A program made the position numbers and the translations under genes. The notes beneath the pieces were generated by a model that was not told the origin of the DNA, did no database searches, and saw nothing but the letters and a program-made list of their open reading frames with translations. DNA of 64,000 nucleotides. It comes from Lichenostomus cassidix (lineage: Eukaryota; Chordata; Aves; Passeriformes; Meliphagidae). Location: assembly GCA_008360975.2 (NCBI GenBank), contig CM039182.1, positions 51,224,491 through 51,288,490 on the forward strand. The letters are read 5' to 3'. Numbering within the stretch: position 1 is the first letter of the stretch; each line of letters starts with the position of its first letter. Shown here one piece after another: positions 14,061-29,000 of this stretch.

Positions 14061-16662
14061 TTTTTCCAACTTTTTTTAAAACCTCTTTTCTTCTTTAATG
14101 TGTAGAGTTGCTGTGTTGTAATTTTTTATCTATTTATGGTAGGGTCTTTTGGTTGTTTTTTTTTTAATCCAGGTCATAATGAGAATGAGCACTAGAACAG
14201 GGAATTAAGAATTAATTTAGCAATCTGACTGTTAGCACCTTCCTTATTTTCAGCTTTGTTGGAAAATAATGAATGCATTTGGTGCCCTGCTTCACCTCCT
14301 TAGGAGGTGAGGAATGGTCCTCCAAGTTAGTTTAAAGTAAAGGGAGTAATTTGTTCCCCTTCCCTGAAACTCAGTCTCTCTAGCAACTTTATTATTTAAA
14401 ATACCAAAGCTGTTATTAAGCATCATATCCTGGGTATTATCAAGTTTTTCTGTTTCTGAACTACCAATACTCCTGACAGTGTCAGCTCCTCTCCCTCCTG
14501 AGAGCAACCTAATCTCTATCATGTTTTGGAAAAATCACTGCTATTAACTGGAGTATTTTGGAGATATTTTTAAAGGGATGACAGGGATGTACGTGACTCC
14601 TATTGTATTCCATGCTTTGGCACATCCTCAAGGTCTTCAGAAGCCTTGGAAATTTTAGGATTGGTCATTTTCTTTTCTGCTGTTTTTTCAACAAGTGCAA
14701 TAGTTATAGTTTTGGCTTTCTGAGGTTAATTGGACTAAAACGAATCCTTACTTCACTTAGGTAATACAAAGATCCCTATTTCTAGTCAGAATTAGTAGAT
14801 ATCATTGTATTCTTCACCATGTAAATTTTTTTCTCTTTTAATTACATGATACCTTGGAAGTTTCCTGTTCTTACATGCTTGTTTGACCGATCTATGTCCT
14901 TAAAATTTCAAGATTCTAGTTTTAAATTAAAGTGAAAAATGCCCTAAACTCTCCTTTGACTAAATCTAATTTCTTGAGCATGTCCAGTTCCATGAAGGAA
15001 GTAGAAAAAATGCACTCTACATGTCTGCATATGAATGGTATCAAAGACAAGAAGAAAGTTTAGTTTCTGGAGGTTAATTACTGGTGTTATGTGTAGCAAT
15101 CATTTGACACATTCTAATTTGCTGATTCAGCAGGTTTTCCAAATACAACATCTTGGACAAATTTCTTGTTGTTTTCCCTTAATGCAGAATTTTTGTTCTG
15201 ATTTAATTTAGCCTCCAGCAAATCAAACTTTGGCACTTGAAAGTCTCTATTTCTGCTACTATTTTCATATTCCACATACTCTTACCATGGCTTGATGCCA
15301 TGTGGATTGGCTGTTCAGCCCCGTTCTTTGTGCTCTTGCTTTCCTGTTTCTCCATGAGTACCAAAGTACTCTAGGAAACCATGGAAAAGTGAAAAAGGGT
15401 TTTTATTCCTGAAGTATTAATGAACAACTTTTTCCATAGTAATAATAATGGCCATAGTTGAGGACACAACACATAATAATAGCACCAAATGTCTATGCAC
15501 TCTGCTAAGCAGCATTCCTGCAAACTGAATGAAAAGCGCTCATGTGAAATATGTCTTTCTTGGGTAAAAAGTAGCTGATGTTCTGCATGAGCTTCTAAAG
15601 TATGTTAAACCTCAGTCAGAGAGCAGTGAGCTATAAAATTTATGCAAAGTCTAGAAGTCTTAAGGAAGTAGGGCAGCTTTGCTAGCCAGAGAGTTGATGC
15701 TGCATGTAGGAGACTGGTGTGCCAAGAGCTGCTAATGTGCAGGCTTCAGTATGAACATGGGCTGGATGTGAAATGTGACTTTGAAACATGCAGTTTGCAA
15801 AGTAAATATTTCCTCAGACAAAGAGGCTGGATAAACTTTCAGAGTCACATGTATTTACAAGGAGTATGTGAGCTGTGGGCTACAGAGGTGACTGTATTTT
15901 GCTTTGCTTTGCTTTAGCTGATATAAATCATAAATGACTAGCTTCACCTCAGTAGGGTACCTTTGGGTTTATGTTGTAACTACTAGAAGCCAGGATGAGC
16001 TTGACATTGATTTTATGCACCTTTGAGGAAGAGGTAGTGTTTAAACTGCAGCGCCTCAAGAGCATCTGTGCTGACTGTATATCCATGTGTGGGGAGATGT
16101 GTGATGACCCCTCCCTTCTCTAGAGGGAAAGAGAAATACTCTCCTGCTTATACATCATCAATACAAATTGGGAACCAACATCTTCCTGTTTATCTCAGAG
16201 CTTGTGACCTCTGAATGGATTAGAAGAAAGAAGCTAGGCAGTATCCCTCCCACTCTTCTTCCTTCTTCGCTGGGATATACATTGGTATTACAGAGTACAA
16301 TTTTCTTACTCTTTCATTAGAGGTGTAATCCCCATCAAACTCCAGTCCTATTACAGCTGTTCTTCAAAGCTTGGCATATAAATATTTAACAGTGCTTATG
16401 AATTAGACCCTTCCTTATGCAGTTAACTAAAAAGATAAATAAATAACAAAAGCAAGAAACCCCTGTTTAAACAAACCAGTATATCCAACTGTAAATGCAA
16501 TATAAAATCAAGGATGGCACTATAGTGCAATTATCCTGCTTAGAGATCAGTTGCCAACAGTAGTGCTAAAGACATGGGAATCTGAAGGTTTCTGTCATGA
16601 AAGAAGAACTAGGACTGACTATTCCAGGATTCATTTAAGGAATTTTATTTTTTCTCCTAAAA

Positions 16663-16685
16663 TTATTTTATTTTATTTTATTTTT
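16663..16685. repeat. (ATTTT)n microsatellite
   Basis: A short pentanucleotide run of ATTTT units, followed by a C-rich patch. Simple sequence repeat only. Confidence 0.8.
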
Positions 16686-19600
16686 CCCCCTAAATTATTG
16701 TGAAAGAAGTATTTTCTTCTCTTTCACTTGTTTAGTGCTGTGTGAATATTGTTTAACTGGTATTAAAATAGACTACATTTTTATAGCAGGAAAGGAGATA
16801 CCATGAAAACTTTTCCTGTTTACCTTCTTGTTCTGACTTTTGGCCCTGCTATATGCTTTTGACAGTTCTGAGTTGCACATCATTAACAATTTACAATCCA
16901 TGTCAAAATTCAGATAAGCTAATGACAAGTCAGATAATCTATGTGCTCATTTGCACACACATAAAAATATCTTGGATAAAGAAGTACAGCAAACTGCAGA
17001 AAAGTTTCTGATTGCTTTATGGTTACTTGTGCTTTATTGCTCAGTCGACATCTTGCGAATAAATTGTCTTATTTTGTAGTAGTAAGAAACTTTCCCATAT
17101 GAATCTGCAGTGTCTTTTCTCATGGGGAAAAATCTGTGAGGTCTGTATTTTTGGGGGGGTTTCTTTTTTAACAGAGAAAAGCACTTTTTCAATGCTATGT
17201 TCTAGGATCATTTACATTATATATTTGTATACATACAATGCACATTCAGGTCTTAACATCTCTAGTTATAGTGTATATATATGTCTTCATGGCTAAGAAA
17301 GTTTAAATGTATACTGTCGTCATGCCACCAGCTAGACTTTCAGTGAGATAAGACCTGTAGTAATGTCCAAGAGAAAGAAGAAAGCTATTCAAATGCCCAT
17401 TTCCAAAGCAGTAAACTTGTATGACAAATGCAGTGATTCTAATTTGTCACTTTGAAGAGGAAAATTGAAACATCTCCCTCATCCTGGAGCAGTTTAAGTG
17501 TTTCATGTAAGAGTGTGTTCACCACCTAATTGACTCTGGTTTGTTGCATGCTGTCCAAGTTTTCACACCTTTATGCACATATGCAGAAGAAAGAAAAACC
17601 CTGTCCACTTTCCCATGCGTAACTGTGGGCAGGTGGCCTTGCAAGGCAGGACTACTGAGAAATAGCAGCTTTGGTAAGCACTCACATGTTTGGGATGTTC
17701 TCAGTGTTAGAAAGCAAATTGGTGAGGTTTGACAGGTCGGTAATTCTGTCACAGCTGGCTTTACCTGAGAGAGTTTTATAGCAGTAGTGCACTCTATATT
17801 AATAATGTCTAAAGACATAGCTGCCCTTCCGGTGCAGGCAGCATCCCAAGAAAACATTAATCATGTTTTCTTGAAGCAGCCAAATTGATTTCTTGGGAGA
17901 AAAATTTCCTTGTCTACTCCCCAGCCATTTCTGAACACATCACCAGCTTATGGTGATCTGAGCAGCTAATGAACAAATAATTACTGCCTGTTGATCACCC
18001 AGGACAAAGGGTACAAATATTGCCTTAGGTTTTAGTGTAAATAACTTTACTTTTACCAAGGTGTAGTGACTCTTGTTCTAGCACCTTTTTTTATGTTTGG
18101 GAGGCTTTTTCTTCTCTTTTCAATCCTTGGGTTACATGGAAAATAATGTCATATTTACTATGCTAGGAACAGCTTACATTTATTTATTTTAGGTTTTAAT
18201 ATAATACCTGTTGTAGCATCCTGTGTAAGCCTTTACAAACAAAGGAAAGCTGTTTAGTTTTTGTTCCCTTTGCTTGTATTTTTACAGTCCTCACCAAGAT
18301 GTAGCTCAGTTCTTCCTGGCAAGTGAGAAGATGGCTGAAACTGGAGTCTATAAACCCAAGCAGAGCCAAAGCTCCATGAGCTATAGGTGAGGGTAGGAGA
18401 GAAAAGAAGACGGAAAGAGTAAGAGCAACTCAGGTAGTCTGGTGTGGACATGAAGAGTGTAGAAAGACCTTTTATTGTAGGAAATACTCTATTTTATCTT
18501 ACAAGCTTTAAAACTCTGTACGTAATTAGTACCCCACGTACTAGGATTAGTTAAGTGGTTCACATACGTATCTCAGGGCCTCTCTACTTTGAGTTGGAGC
18601 TTCTTGCTTATGTACTTCTGTGTTTTGTTGAAAAAGGAGAATATTTCACTAAAGGTTGTGTGCAGGCTTTTAAGCATTTATCTGGATCGTGTGCATGGGA
18701 ATTAAGGCTGGTCTGTTTTACCCAGGCTCCAAATGCAAACAAGGAAGGAGAAGTCTTGAGGTGTCCATTCACAATGGTTTAGCACGGCAGACCCTTAACA
18801 TAGATCCTTGCATTTCCCTGAGGCTGTGGCCCCTGTGGATCTGATGCAAGCAAAGGGGAGAGATGCTTCACTACTCCCTCATCCTCCTCTACAGGACTCA
18901 CTTCTCCATCAGTCTGCTGTCAGACCAGGGCACCTGAACACTTCCTGATGTGATGCAGGCCAGGCTAGCTTTTGCACTTCCACTTGTTGGGCTGAGCTAA
19001 CCTGATTTATTTTTGTGTCCAGGGGAAGTAAGGGACAGTCAATTTAAATGCCTGCTGTGCCAAGCAGGTGAAGTGAGCATGTGGTGTCTGATTTGGAGAC
19101 AGGCCTGTACCTGAAAAGACATGTCTGTCTGCCTGCAGTGCTCGGATCTAAATGTCAGTCTGCCACTACTCAAAGCCTGACCAGTTGAATTTTCATTTTG
19201 TATTGATTTTTTTTCAGGTTTTGATCAACACAAAATGTTCACATATCAGGTTGAGTTAGCTTAAGTCATTCTCTCTAAAATCACATCCTTTATACCAGAC
19301 TGCTTTGATTGAGCTCCTGCCTACACATAGGAGACATGCCCCAGGTGAGCTGATTATTGCAGTCATGATTCACACCAGTCTCATTTCAACTTCACTTGTG
19401 TTTTGGCTGTCTCTTCGTTTTCCCACTCCACAGCATCTGCAGGTAAGGTGGCAAGAGCAAATACCAGCTGGTATTTCTTACCATTAGCTGTTTAGTGGTC
19501 TGCTTCCCCTAGAAATTGCCCCTGTGGTTGACACCAAGCTGAATTCTCTTGAACTGAGAAATGTGAGCTGCAATAGAGAAGAAAATGTCCCCCTCTTCAC

Positions 19601-22600
19601 TCCTGGTCTATCCTTCTTGGGAATGCAGGTTCCAGGTCTTTTAAAGGTTATGAAGATAATTACTTCACTTTCAAGATGGACACTGCAATTATTTATACCT
19701 CTCTGTGTCGCTGTTGTTAGGCCTTCCATTTTCATATGCTCATGATCCACTGTCTCCAAGAAGGTCATGAGCAGTAAATCAGCAGTGACTTAGAAGTGTC
19801 AAGAAACCTTTTTTAGGGCATCTCTACTACCTATTTTGAATCACTGTATACTTCTAGTTTAGGTACAATTTAGAGGCTTAAAGTTTGGCAGCTCAGTTCC
19901 TCTGTGGTGCAAGGCAGTGCTGGGGTTATTCTGTGCAGTTCTGGAATTATTCTTATTTAGACATCAAATTAGATGTCTAAAGAAAATTTTTTCAATATTT
20001 ATTCATGGGACTATTAGAGGAAGTTTCATTATTTGAATGCATTTGCATTGTGTTTGTTTGTGAGGTGATAGTAGATGATGCAAGTAAGAGCTAAAACAGT
20101 ATTGAAGAGTTTATAAAAGTTTTATAAAATACATACACATTTTTGTCTGTTGACACTGGTTGAGGTCCTAAGGTCCAAATCTTCTTTGGGCCACGTAAAA
20201 GGAAACTGAACCATAAGTCTCAGCGTTTGGAAGTAAATAGCCTGTCATGACTCATGCAAACCATCTTTGAAAATAGATTGCTGTAACAATTATTTGTCAG
20301 TTACAGCCAAATTTGCAACTGAATTAATACTGCCCTAATGCAATGGTTTTATTTGTACAGGTCTGATTCCATGTGAGAAATCCTTTGTTCTACCATAACT
20401 ACCTTTTTAGTTGTTTCTTCTCCAGTATAGCTTGAGTCTTAAGGAAAACTTTTTAATATACTGGAAGCATATTAAATGAGTTATGCTCTCATTAATATAT
20501 GGCCTTAAAATATTTAAGAGGGAAGGATCTCTTCTCCTTGCATTTTTCTAGCATTTACTAAGGTGGAAGTGTTAAACTTGGTTTTGATTTTACTTTGCAG
20601 GGGTGATTTCTTTCTCTTTTTTATTTATGACATGCTCATTACATGAGCATGAGAGGTGCCTTATGGATTTACAAGATAAGTAAACTTGAGGAGTGATACT
20701 GTGCAAATTTCTCTTCTTCATTTCCACCTCTCCATGTTCACATTGCATAGGATTGATTTCCAAAAGACAAGATAAATACGGAAAGCTGACAGCTGAAAGC
20801 ACCATACACTGGGAACTTGTGTCCTGATTACACTCTAGAGAAAGTGATGTTTGCTTTATTCTGATTTATGAACAGGGCAATGACTGGCCAGGAGCTGGGC
20901 TAGCATCAGCTATTTACTTTCCTACATAGTGATAAAAGGCATCAGAAAGCAGAAGGAGCAAAATTTTTATTTTTTTTTATGCCTCAGCTAAGTGGATCAC
21001 AGTGCTACTGGCAAGCAGCAATCTATCTTTGCTGTTTTGAAGAACATGTTAACCTTTCTGGAGACCACATCTCACTGCAGGGTTTTGGCCTGAAATTTCT
21101 CTTTGCCAATCCAAATCCTCACCCACAGTGCCTGTTCAGTCAGGGTGAACAGAAGGCCTAAATACCAAGATCAAGCAAGCTTGTGTTGTTTCTCACCTTG
21201 AGAGATTTCAAAGCATTTCAAACACCAGGGCTGAATTCAGCATCACCACAACTTGAGCTGTACGTTGGACAAAAACCTCTCAGCACTGCTGAAATAAACA
21301 CAGTACAAAGTCAAGTCCAGAATATTCCACAGGGAAAACAACTCACAGAATCATAATTCAAGGGTCTGAATTAAACACCTCAGTACCAAAGAGGCAGAAA
21401 GTGGGAGAAAAAACAGCTCCTGTGCAAGTGTTTAAAATCATATCTTATTGTACAAGTAAAAAAGGAAGCAAATAATTCTTGTCAGCATCAGTTGAATATG
21501 ACTAGATTATACAGTTAACGTGCTTTTGGTTCATTTTGTGACATACTTTCTTATCTTATATGTGTGTTTGCAAAATCCATGTATGTGAGGACTGACATGT
21601 AGGAAAAATTACTTCAGTATTATATTAAGGAGTAGCCAATCATCTCAAGCTGGTAACACTGGGGTGCCATTCAAAACATTATGAGCAATTATTTTCCTCC
21701 AAAATATTTATTTTATGACCTAGGCCAAAAAGCTTTTAAATTTACAAGAAGATACGTTGATATAGCTTTCTTTTGGATGTCTGGTGGGTTTTCTTTGTAG
21801 AACAAAGAAAGTGTAATGAAATGCTTACTAATTTCAGATTTGATTTATTTTTAAGCTAAAAGTTAAAATGTTACTACAAGCATAAGAGGTTCATTGCACA
21901 GGAACTGATAATTGCTTCTCAGGATCTGATATTATTTTTCATGTGCATAAGGAAGTTGGAGGAGTTTTGGCTAATGTGGAAAATAATAGTACAGTGGTTT
22001 TCAATTGCAAAAGGAATTATGTATTTTTCCCCTATGCATCTTCTGTGCCACTGTGACCAAAATGTTTACAAGCCAAAATTAAGCCTTGTACTAAGTCTTC
22101 TGATTTTTCAGAGATACTTAACAAATTCCTTCTCCTTACCATGTTTAACAACCATTACAGATAAAAATATCTAAAAGTCTTGGAAATATCACCCCTTAAT
22201 CCATCCTTGTTTTGCTTAGGCATAGCACAAATTACTAACAAATCCACTAAAGTTTTTGGAAGTATTGGATTCTTACTTCTAAAATCAAACTATATACTTG
22301 GATATGTATCTGTGTTGCATCTCATAGGCTGTATTTCTAAGCTGATGAAATTTCATTTTTCAATCATTACTGTAACTATAAGCAAGGCTTTGAAGCTTGT
22401 TTAGAAGCTATAAACAAGGCTTAAAGAAGCATTCTGTGAACACATAACATATGGATAATGCCTGCCTCTAAAGGCTCTCAGTCTTGCAAGAAGAATTGAA
22501 TACATTAAGTAACACAGGAAAATAAAGAAGGAGAATGTAGCAATAGAAGCAAGTGGATTTGCATTAGCCAAGGGTCTCAGCTAGGGAAAGCAATTTCCTT

Positions 22601-22918
22601 TAAAAAAATTAAAATTAATTTTAATACCATTGTTGTTTGCTCTGTCTCCTAGATGACACATTTCTTTATAACGCTGATAAGACATACTGGTTTGTGGGGA
22701 AAAAAGCAAACTATGAGTCTTCTTACCCAACCATTTTATAAATATGTTTGTACACATAGGGAACACAGGAATATCACCTCATGGTGTCTTCCTGCCTTTT
22801 CTCTACTCAGAAAATAATTTCAATCCATGGCATATAAATATATGTGGCTAGCACAGGCTTTTCCCATGAGAATTCTTTTTGTGTTTTATAAATAAAGTTT
22901 GGATGTTATTAAAAACAG

Positions 22919-23097
22919 TGTCCCAAGATCTGGACGGTGCAGGCCTGGCCAATCAGGCCTAGGGGGAGGTTTCTGGCCGACCAACCTGGGTGACCTTTGA
23001 GAACTCTATATATATGATGAAATCAAAACAATAAAGGTCTTTCCTTCTTGCCACTGAGAACTGACTTCTTTACTCTGCTAACTGCTCAACAGCGACA
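22919..23097 (+). mobile_element. Short solo LTR-like element
   Basis: The segment starts TGTCCCAAG and ends GCGACA, giving TGTC/GACA inverted termini. In order it has a C/G-rich U3-like part, a TATA-like CTATATATATG at about 23005-23015, AATAAA at 23030-23035, then a T/C-rich R-U5-like part. This is the layout of a retroviral LTR read on the plus strand. No internal gag-pol sequence lies on either side and no clear target duplication is visible, so it is a solo or truncated LTR. The family was not identified. At about 180 bp it is short, so the left edge may be truncated. Confidence 0.6.
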
Positions 23098-26000
23098 AAT
23101 ATACTTTTCTTCTCTATTGTTTTCTTTATTATTCTAGGGCTCTAAGACTGTTTGAATTGTATCTTTCACAGTGGATGATCTCTTATACTCCATCCATTTA
23201 GTGAATTAAACGTTATAATTACTATTAGCCTTCATTACAGGTTTCACTGCTTTTTAAGGTGGATATGCATTTTTCACCAATTTTTATAGTATTGGTTACA
23301 GAAATTACAACATAAAATATTAGCTTCATTTGTTCATTGCTTTTATGGCAGAAATTAATATTTGCTTTCTGATTCTCTTACGAGTTAATGCACTATGGTA
23401 AAAAAGTTTCATTTCACTACAAAGAATGAAAATGGAAAGATGATCTTGGCTACTTTCTCAGTTGTGGTGCATTGGATTCCCAGGGTGCACATGGGCAGGA
23501 TTTGAGAATAAATTTTGTCCAGTGTTGTGTCCTTACAAAGCACTTTTTTTGTCAGCTGTATGTGTTCACAGAAAATGGGCAGTAAATGCCAGGAAATACA
23601 AATTTAGAGCTAAATATGCAGCTCTTCAGCATGAGAGCTTGATCAAACCTGATTTTTTTTTTAGTTCAGTCGTTAGTACCAGCCAGAATAATCTCTTGAG
23701 ACTTGATGAAATTGGTTTGCATATCAGTGACTGCATTAAGTACAAGGCTGAAGAAGGCCAAGGTGAATCAGAATACGCAAGCTTAATTTTCCTTTATTTC
23801 AAATGTGGCCATGAAGTGTGGAGGCAGTAAGTCATTATTTCACTGATTGTATATTAGTATAAAGTTACATTACACTGGGCTCCATCCTGGTTTTGTCACC
23901 TTTTAGAGCATTTACTATCACGCTGCTTGGAAGTCTTTGTGCAATCTACAGAACTAACAAGGCATGAGGCAGATTGGTTAAGAATAGCAAATCCTTTGGA
24001 AAGCTGAAACTGTTTCTAGAACAGGCCTGTCTGCACGTGTTTTGGACAGACTTCCTTCTCACTTAACAAACTGCAGGTGCTGAGTAGCTTGGAAGACTCA
24101 TGTTGTTATTTTGCTGAAGGAGAAAGTACTTCCTGGTGTGAGGTGGCTGAATGTGGTAACTGGATGAAGCAGGAGCTTGCCAGCCCTCACAGGAGACAAG
24201 GGGAAAGCCAAAGGCTGGATGTGAGAGGGAAGAGGAATGGTCAGAGCACCTCAAGGGCTCCATATTGAGGGTGCCAGGGAGCTCAGCACTGATGCAGGGA
24301 GGTGAGGGGCAAGGGCAGGGACTGCATGCCCACAAACTGACATGAAGTAATGCACATTTAAACATAAAAAAGATTGGTTCTTGTCCTTCCATGGTGCACA
24401 TTTAGAATGTCCTTCATTTTCTGCAAGTGTCATTGCAAAAACAGCGTGGAACCCAGTACCACCCATCAGGGGTGTTGGGCTGATTGGCATGCACTGCAGA
24501 GGTCTCACTAGCCTCAGGTCCTGGGAGAGCATGGAGCTTGATGTCCAGCTGCTCTTCAAAGACAGGGAATGGCATTACATCCCCGTGGCTGCTAGGTCAC
24601 TGAGACTTCACCGCTCCTTTCTTAGCTTTGTCACCTCAAAATCAGTCCATGCACTGTTGTGTCCTCTGTGGGGCCACCCTAAGGACACAGCCTGACTCTG
24701 TCAGCACGCTGCTTCAGGCTGTCTGGAAGAAAAACAGAGCCTCTGATAAAGGTAAAACCTCTCTGGATGAGAACATCGCTTCTGTATACATAGAAAGCAT
24801 TCAAAATTTTAAAGTCAAGTATCTGTGGATCATCCTTGGCCTTACATAGATGCTTTGTAATCTCTGGTGAGCTTATAAATTCCTTGTCTCTATTGGTAAA
24901 ATAATACATTAATATTAACTATACTGGACTGTATACCTATCATGGTCAAGACCTTACCATGAGATTTTCAAGTCAAGGCACTTGTATAGAAAATCTATTT
25001 TCAGTCATCTATAAAGGCTTCTAAAATTTTATTAGTTATACTCCTTCTCAAATCACTGTATGGCCTCACTGATGGCAGCTGAAGTACAGAGTCAGTCTTG
25101 CAAGTGATAGCTTCCATAAAATTTTGCTAAATTCCTTTTCATAAATTGGTGCTCCTGCAGTGTGCAGCAAAAACCAGGGAATATAAGAGTGATAGGAAAG
25201 TTTTATTAGCCTTTCTTTAGGATGATCTGTGCTGTGCAATTACAGCTTTCATGCGCATAATTAATATATTCAGCCCAAATTCACTGCAAAAATGCCACAC
25301 CACCTTCCATGTGTTTGGAAGTTTGAGATACTGTATATATTTTTGTGTGATAAGTATACATATCATTGGGTGTAATTACACTGAACATCTGTGAGTATAT
25401 GTACACTGCTTTTCTTCATGATCATAACAGAAAAATTGAGGTAATTGATGATGATTCTTTTTTTAAAATTAGTTATCCTGGCTTCTAATCCCATGATCGC
25501 TTTACACAAGGACAAAGCAAGGGTGTTTTCCCCGAGCATGTATAACAGTCATTCCCACTACCAAACTATAGTTATCTGAGCATAAAAGGAAAAGCCTTAA
25601 TAACACAGTAAATTTACACTCTTATCTGTGCTTGACAAAATTCTAGCCGTAATTTGATTTGACCATATATACAATATATGTTTTTATTTAAGTAATAATG
25701 ACTGAGGAATAGAACATTTCCTGAAAATTAATGGCTGGCTGAAAAATTTTATAGCCAAGATTCAGCCAAGGGCCATTAATCCCAACTGGTCAATTCTCCA
25801 TGAAATGCCTTGTGTCAGGGGTCATTTGTTACATTCCCATCCCTCCCACCCACCAATAAAGAAGTAAAATTAAGTGTTACTTTCATCCTATGGCATCGCT
25901 GAGCCTTGAAGCAGCCACTGGAAGCCCCTGCTAGAAAATGTTGCAGTTGCTGCCTGGCAATGAAGGTTTCATTGTGGATGAGTGATGGAGAACGTTTCAA

Positions 26001-29000
26001 GTATGGTCTTTCACTGTGTATTACTTTACATTTCTAAGTGAATAAAGCTCTTCAGGTTGCTTCTTGGAGCTGACAAGGGGATGAAACAACTGCTGTGTTT
26101 CCCTTGCCACTAGAAAAGCTGCAGCATTAGGAAGGTGGGGGGAGTTTGCACTCCACATGTATCATAAATCTGTCTCATCTACGATGGCTGCCATCCTTCT
26201 AGGATCTTATATTTATTCTATTGTATGCAATGACCAGTGTTAAGTACTTGCAACTCTAGTTTATTCACTCTGAATACTTCATTCATTGTTGGTAAAAATT
26301 GGTATATTTATTGGGGCTACATGATGCTATTTCAAACTGGAGGGCTGAGGTACATGTAGTGACTATTGAAGAGAATTAATGAGGAAACTGAAAAATAATT
26401 GCAAAAAGCTTTCAAGAAAAGTATTGCTAAATATTCAGGGTAAAAAAATCCTTGAATTTTTTACATTTTTCAGAATTAGGCAAAAACACTGCATTTCCTT
26501 TTGCAAATCATGATGATAATCACATCCGTTTATCATTACATATGGCAAATCTGTCACCAGGATCTGTCACCCAGCACTTTCCCTCTCTTGCTAGCAAACA
26601 CATACACCGTTTCTGAGGAAATAAGCTCTGATGACAAGGAATGACAACTTGGGGGCGGAGGAAAAGATGACAACAAAAAGCCCAATACCTTTTGGGCTGA
26701 GCTAGTGCAGCTGTACCTTCAATCATAGCTCTGGCAGTCTTTCACTGTCCTTCCCAGTGTATACTGGGGAAAATTCACCAGCCCACTGGGGGCTTTTGTC
26801 ACTGCTTTTCAGGAATAGGGAAGAAAAGCAGCCAGTCAGTGCCCATTGATCCTGATCAACCTTTGGAGGTGTACACTTTAAGTTATAACTACTTATCTGC
26901 TTTATTATGAGGTGGTTGCTTATCTTCTAGCCTTGGAAGCTAGAGACTTAATCTTAAGTTCAGCCTGCTGCCTCACTGGAAAGAGGGATAAGAGAACTGG
27001 GATTTCATTCTTCCCCTCATGAAATGGAACAACAAGTCTTTCCATTGTTAAAATTTTGACTTAAGAAAGGCATTACAAACACAAAACTGAACTTGTGTTA
27101 TTATTCCATTTACGTACTAGAGTTCAAGTGGTTGACTTGGAATGGTCAGTGTATCTGTATAGAGGAAAAATGTAGAAAGTTCAATTTTAAGTTAAACAAG
27201 ATTTTCAAGATCTCCCAAACCTTGTTAACACATGAAATAAATACTGCATCTAGGTGTCTTGTAGCTTTCCCTGTATGTCTGCTTTAGGGATCACAGTTTC
27301 AGAATATTGGATGATGGAAAGGGTACACTGAGCTAAGGTGAGCCAAAACGTTTGACTGCTTCTTTAAGCAGAGGGACTTGGATAATTTGGAACTTCTTCC
27401 ATATCTCTTACCAAATATGTTGTTCACAGCACTAATCTGAAAAGCACAACCAAGTAAAAGTGGATTTAATTCCACATTATTTTTACTAAAATGGATAATT
27501 TTTTCAAATGTTTTGTTGTGTGAACTGCCATTGGAGCCTCAGTCTTGCAAATAGTTTCACACAAGTTATCCCATTGTGCAGTGGACTATTCACATGCATG
27601 GCTTTGCCTGTGGATGCTGGCATTTGCAGGATCATAGCCGTTTTTGCTAAAATTATTCTTCATCTTTAAAGCAAATCACTTCTAATGAAATTACATGAGC
27701 TTTATAGCAACACCACCACCCAGACTGGATTTGCAATCTGTTTTTTTTTTAATTATAGAATTTAATTATTTTTCTTCTAGTATTTACTATTGAATTTAAT
27801 TTCTATTTTGTTTTTATCATTCCAACATCCCAAAATTCAGGGATTCACTTGAATGTGTCACATCATTATAACCCTTATTATGAATTATTCACAGTAATTA
27901 CTAAGTTGATGCAAACTTCATTGTGAAATTTAAAGTACCAGAAAATCTGGTGGTGATACTGTTTTACTCCTTGGATGTTCTTAAAATAACTCAGAGTCAA
28001 CAGATTGCAAAAATATGCAATTACAAAGTTATTAAAATGCAGATTTTTGGCAGGAAGCCACTGTAGTCTCCTGTGTTCACAGCTGCCTATTTACAGCAAA
28101 ACCACCCTGAGCAGCCTGTGGTGGCTTCTTTGAGTGATGCCAGCTGATTGGGTCGTGGCAGTGGCCTCTCTGAGGACCAGGTTCAGTAACTTTTTACCTC
28201 CTGGGTCATAAGCTTCACTTGAAATTATTTTTTTTAGGCAGGAGAGGTTGACAGTAGACCATCATCTTTTGTTCTCTGTCACACTGACGATGAGTCCAGG
28301 GTGCTTCTCCTGAGGCTGTGTATGTACTGTAGCTACATCTACACAGATGGTTCCTCAGATTAGAGTGTAGACCATTCAGCAGCACAAATTTTGAATTACA
28401 CTTTTGAGGTCAGTGTAACATGCATTTTCCCCAGTCAGAACTGCCTTTCATCATTGCTGCCTTCTCAGTTCTCTGAAAGCAGGGCATACTGGAATATTAA
28501 CAAAGTGGCAGATGTTTTGCTTTAATGAAGAAATAAGCACTGTCACCTTACCTTCATCCTATCCCACATAATGTCACTGCATGCCCCAGTGTTTTTTTCT
28601 TTCTCTCTGCACAGTGGCTTGGGAACAAAAATTATGACCTACTTAGTGTAAAAAAAAACTTTCAAAGTTGATGCTCAAAGGGTTTTGTGCAGATACTCAA
28701 CACCCTCGCTGCTAGCCAAAAACTGCTTTGCCAATGATTTAGCCTCCAGTAGGACCAATATGTGGTGGCTCTTCTCACTGTCTGTTTTTGCAAAGTACTT
28801 CTGGTATGGACTTCTATCATTCATTTGTGCAGCTTCTCCCAAAAAGCAGAGTAAGTTCTTTTCCCTTCATGAAATTATGAGACTGGCACAAGCCATAAAA
28901 AGGAGGGGGAAGGTTCTGCAAAATAAGGTGTGTAGCATCTAAACAACAAGAAGCAGCAACAGTGAGCAAGTCATCCCTGCTGTGAAACTGGGAAGATGTT

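Larger units (their letters stand above)
11131..22918. other. Noncoding stretch without recognised gene
   Basis: AT-rich sequence with no supportable exon. An (ATTTT)n run lies near 16663-16685. The part at 13660-14060 has short blocks with balanced composition and many homeodomain-like TAAT cores, and is listed separately as a possible conserved element. No recognised transposon was found, although old decayed repeats could be missed by eye. Confidence 0.5.

Noticed and set aside
24063..24695. Overlapping frames of about 100 codons on both strands
   Set aside because: They are open in several frames on both strands, with no domain and no splice pattern, so they are probably compositional.
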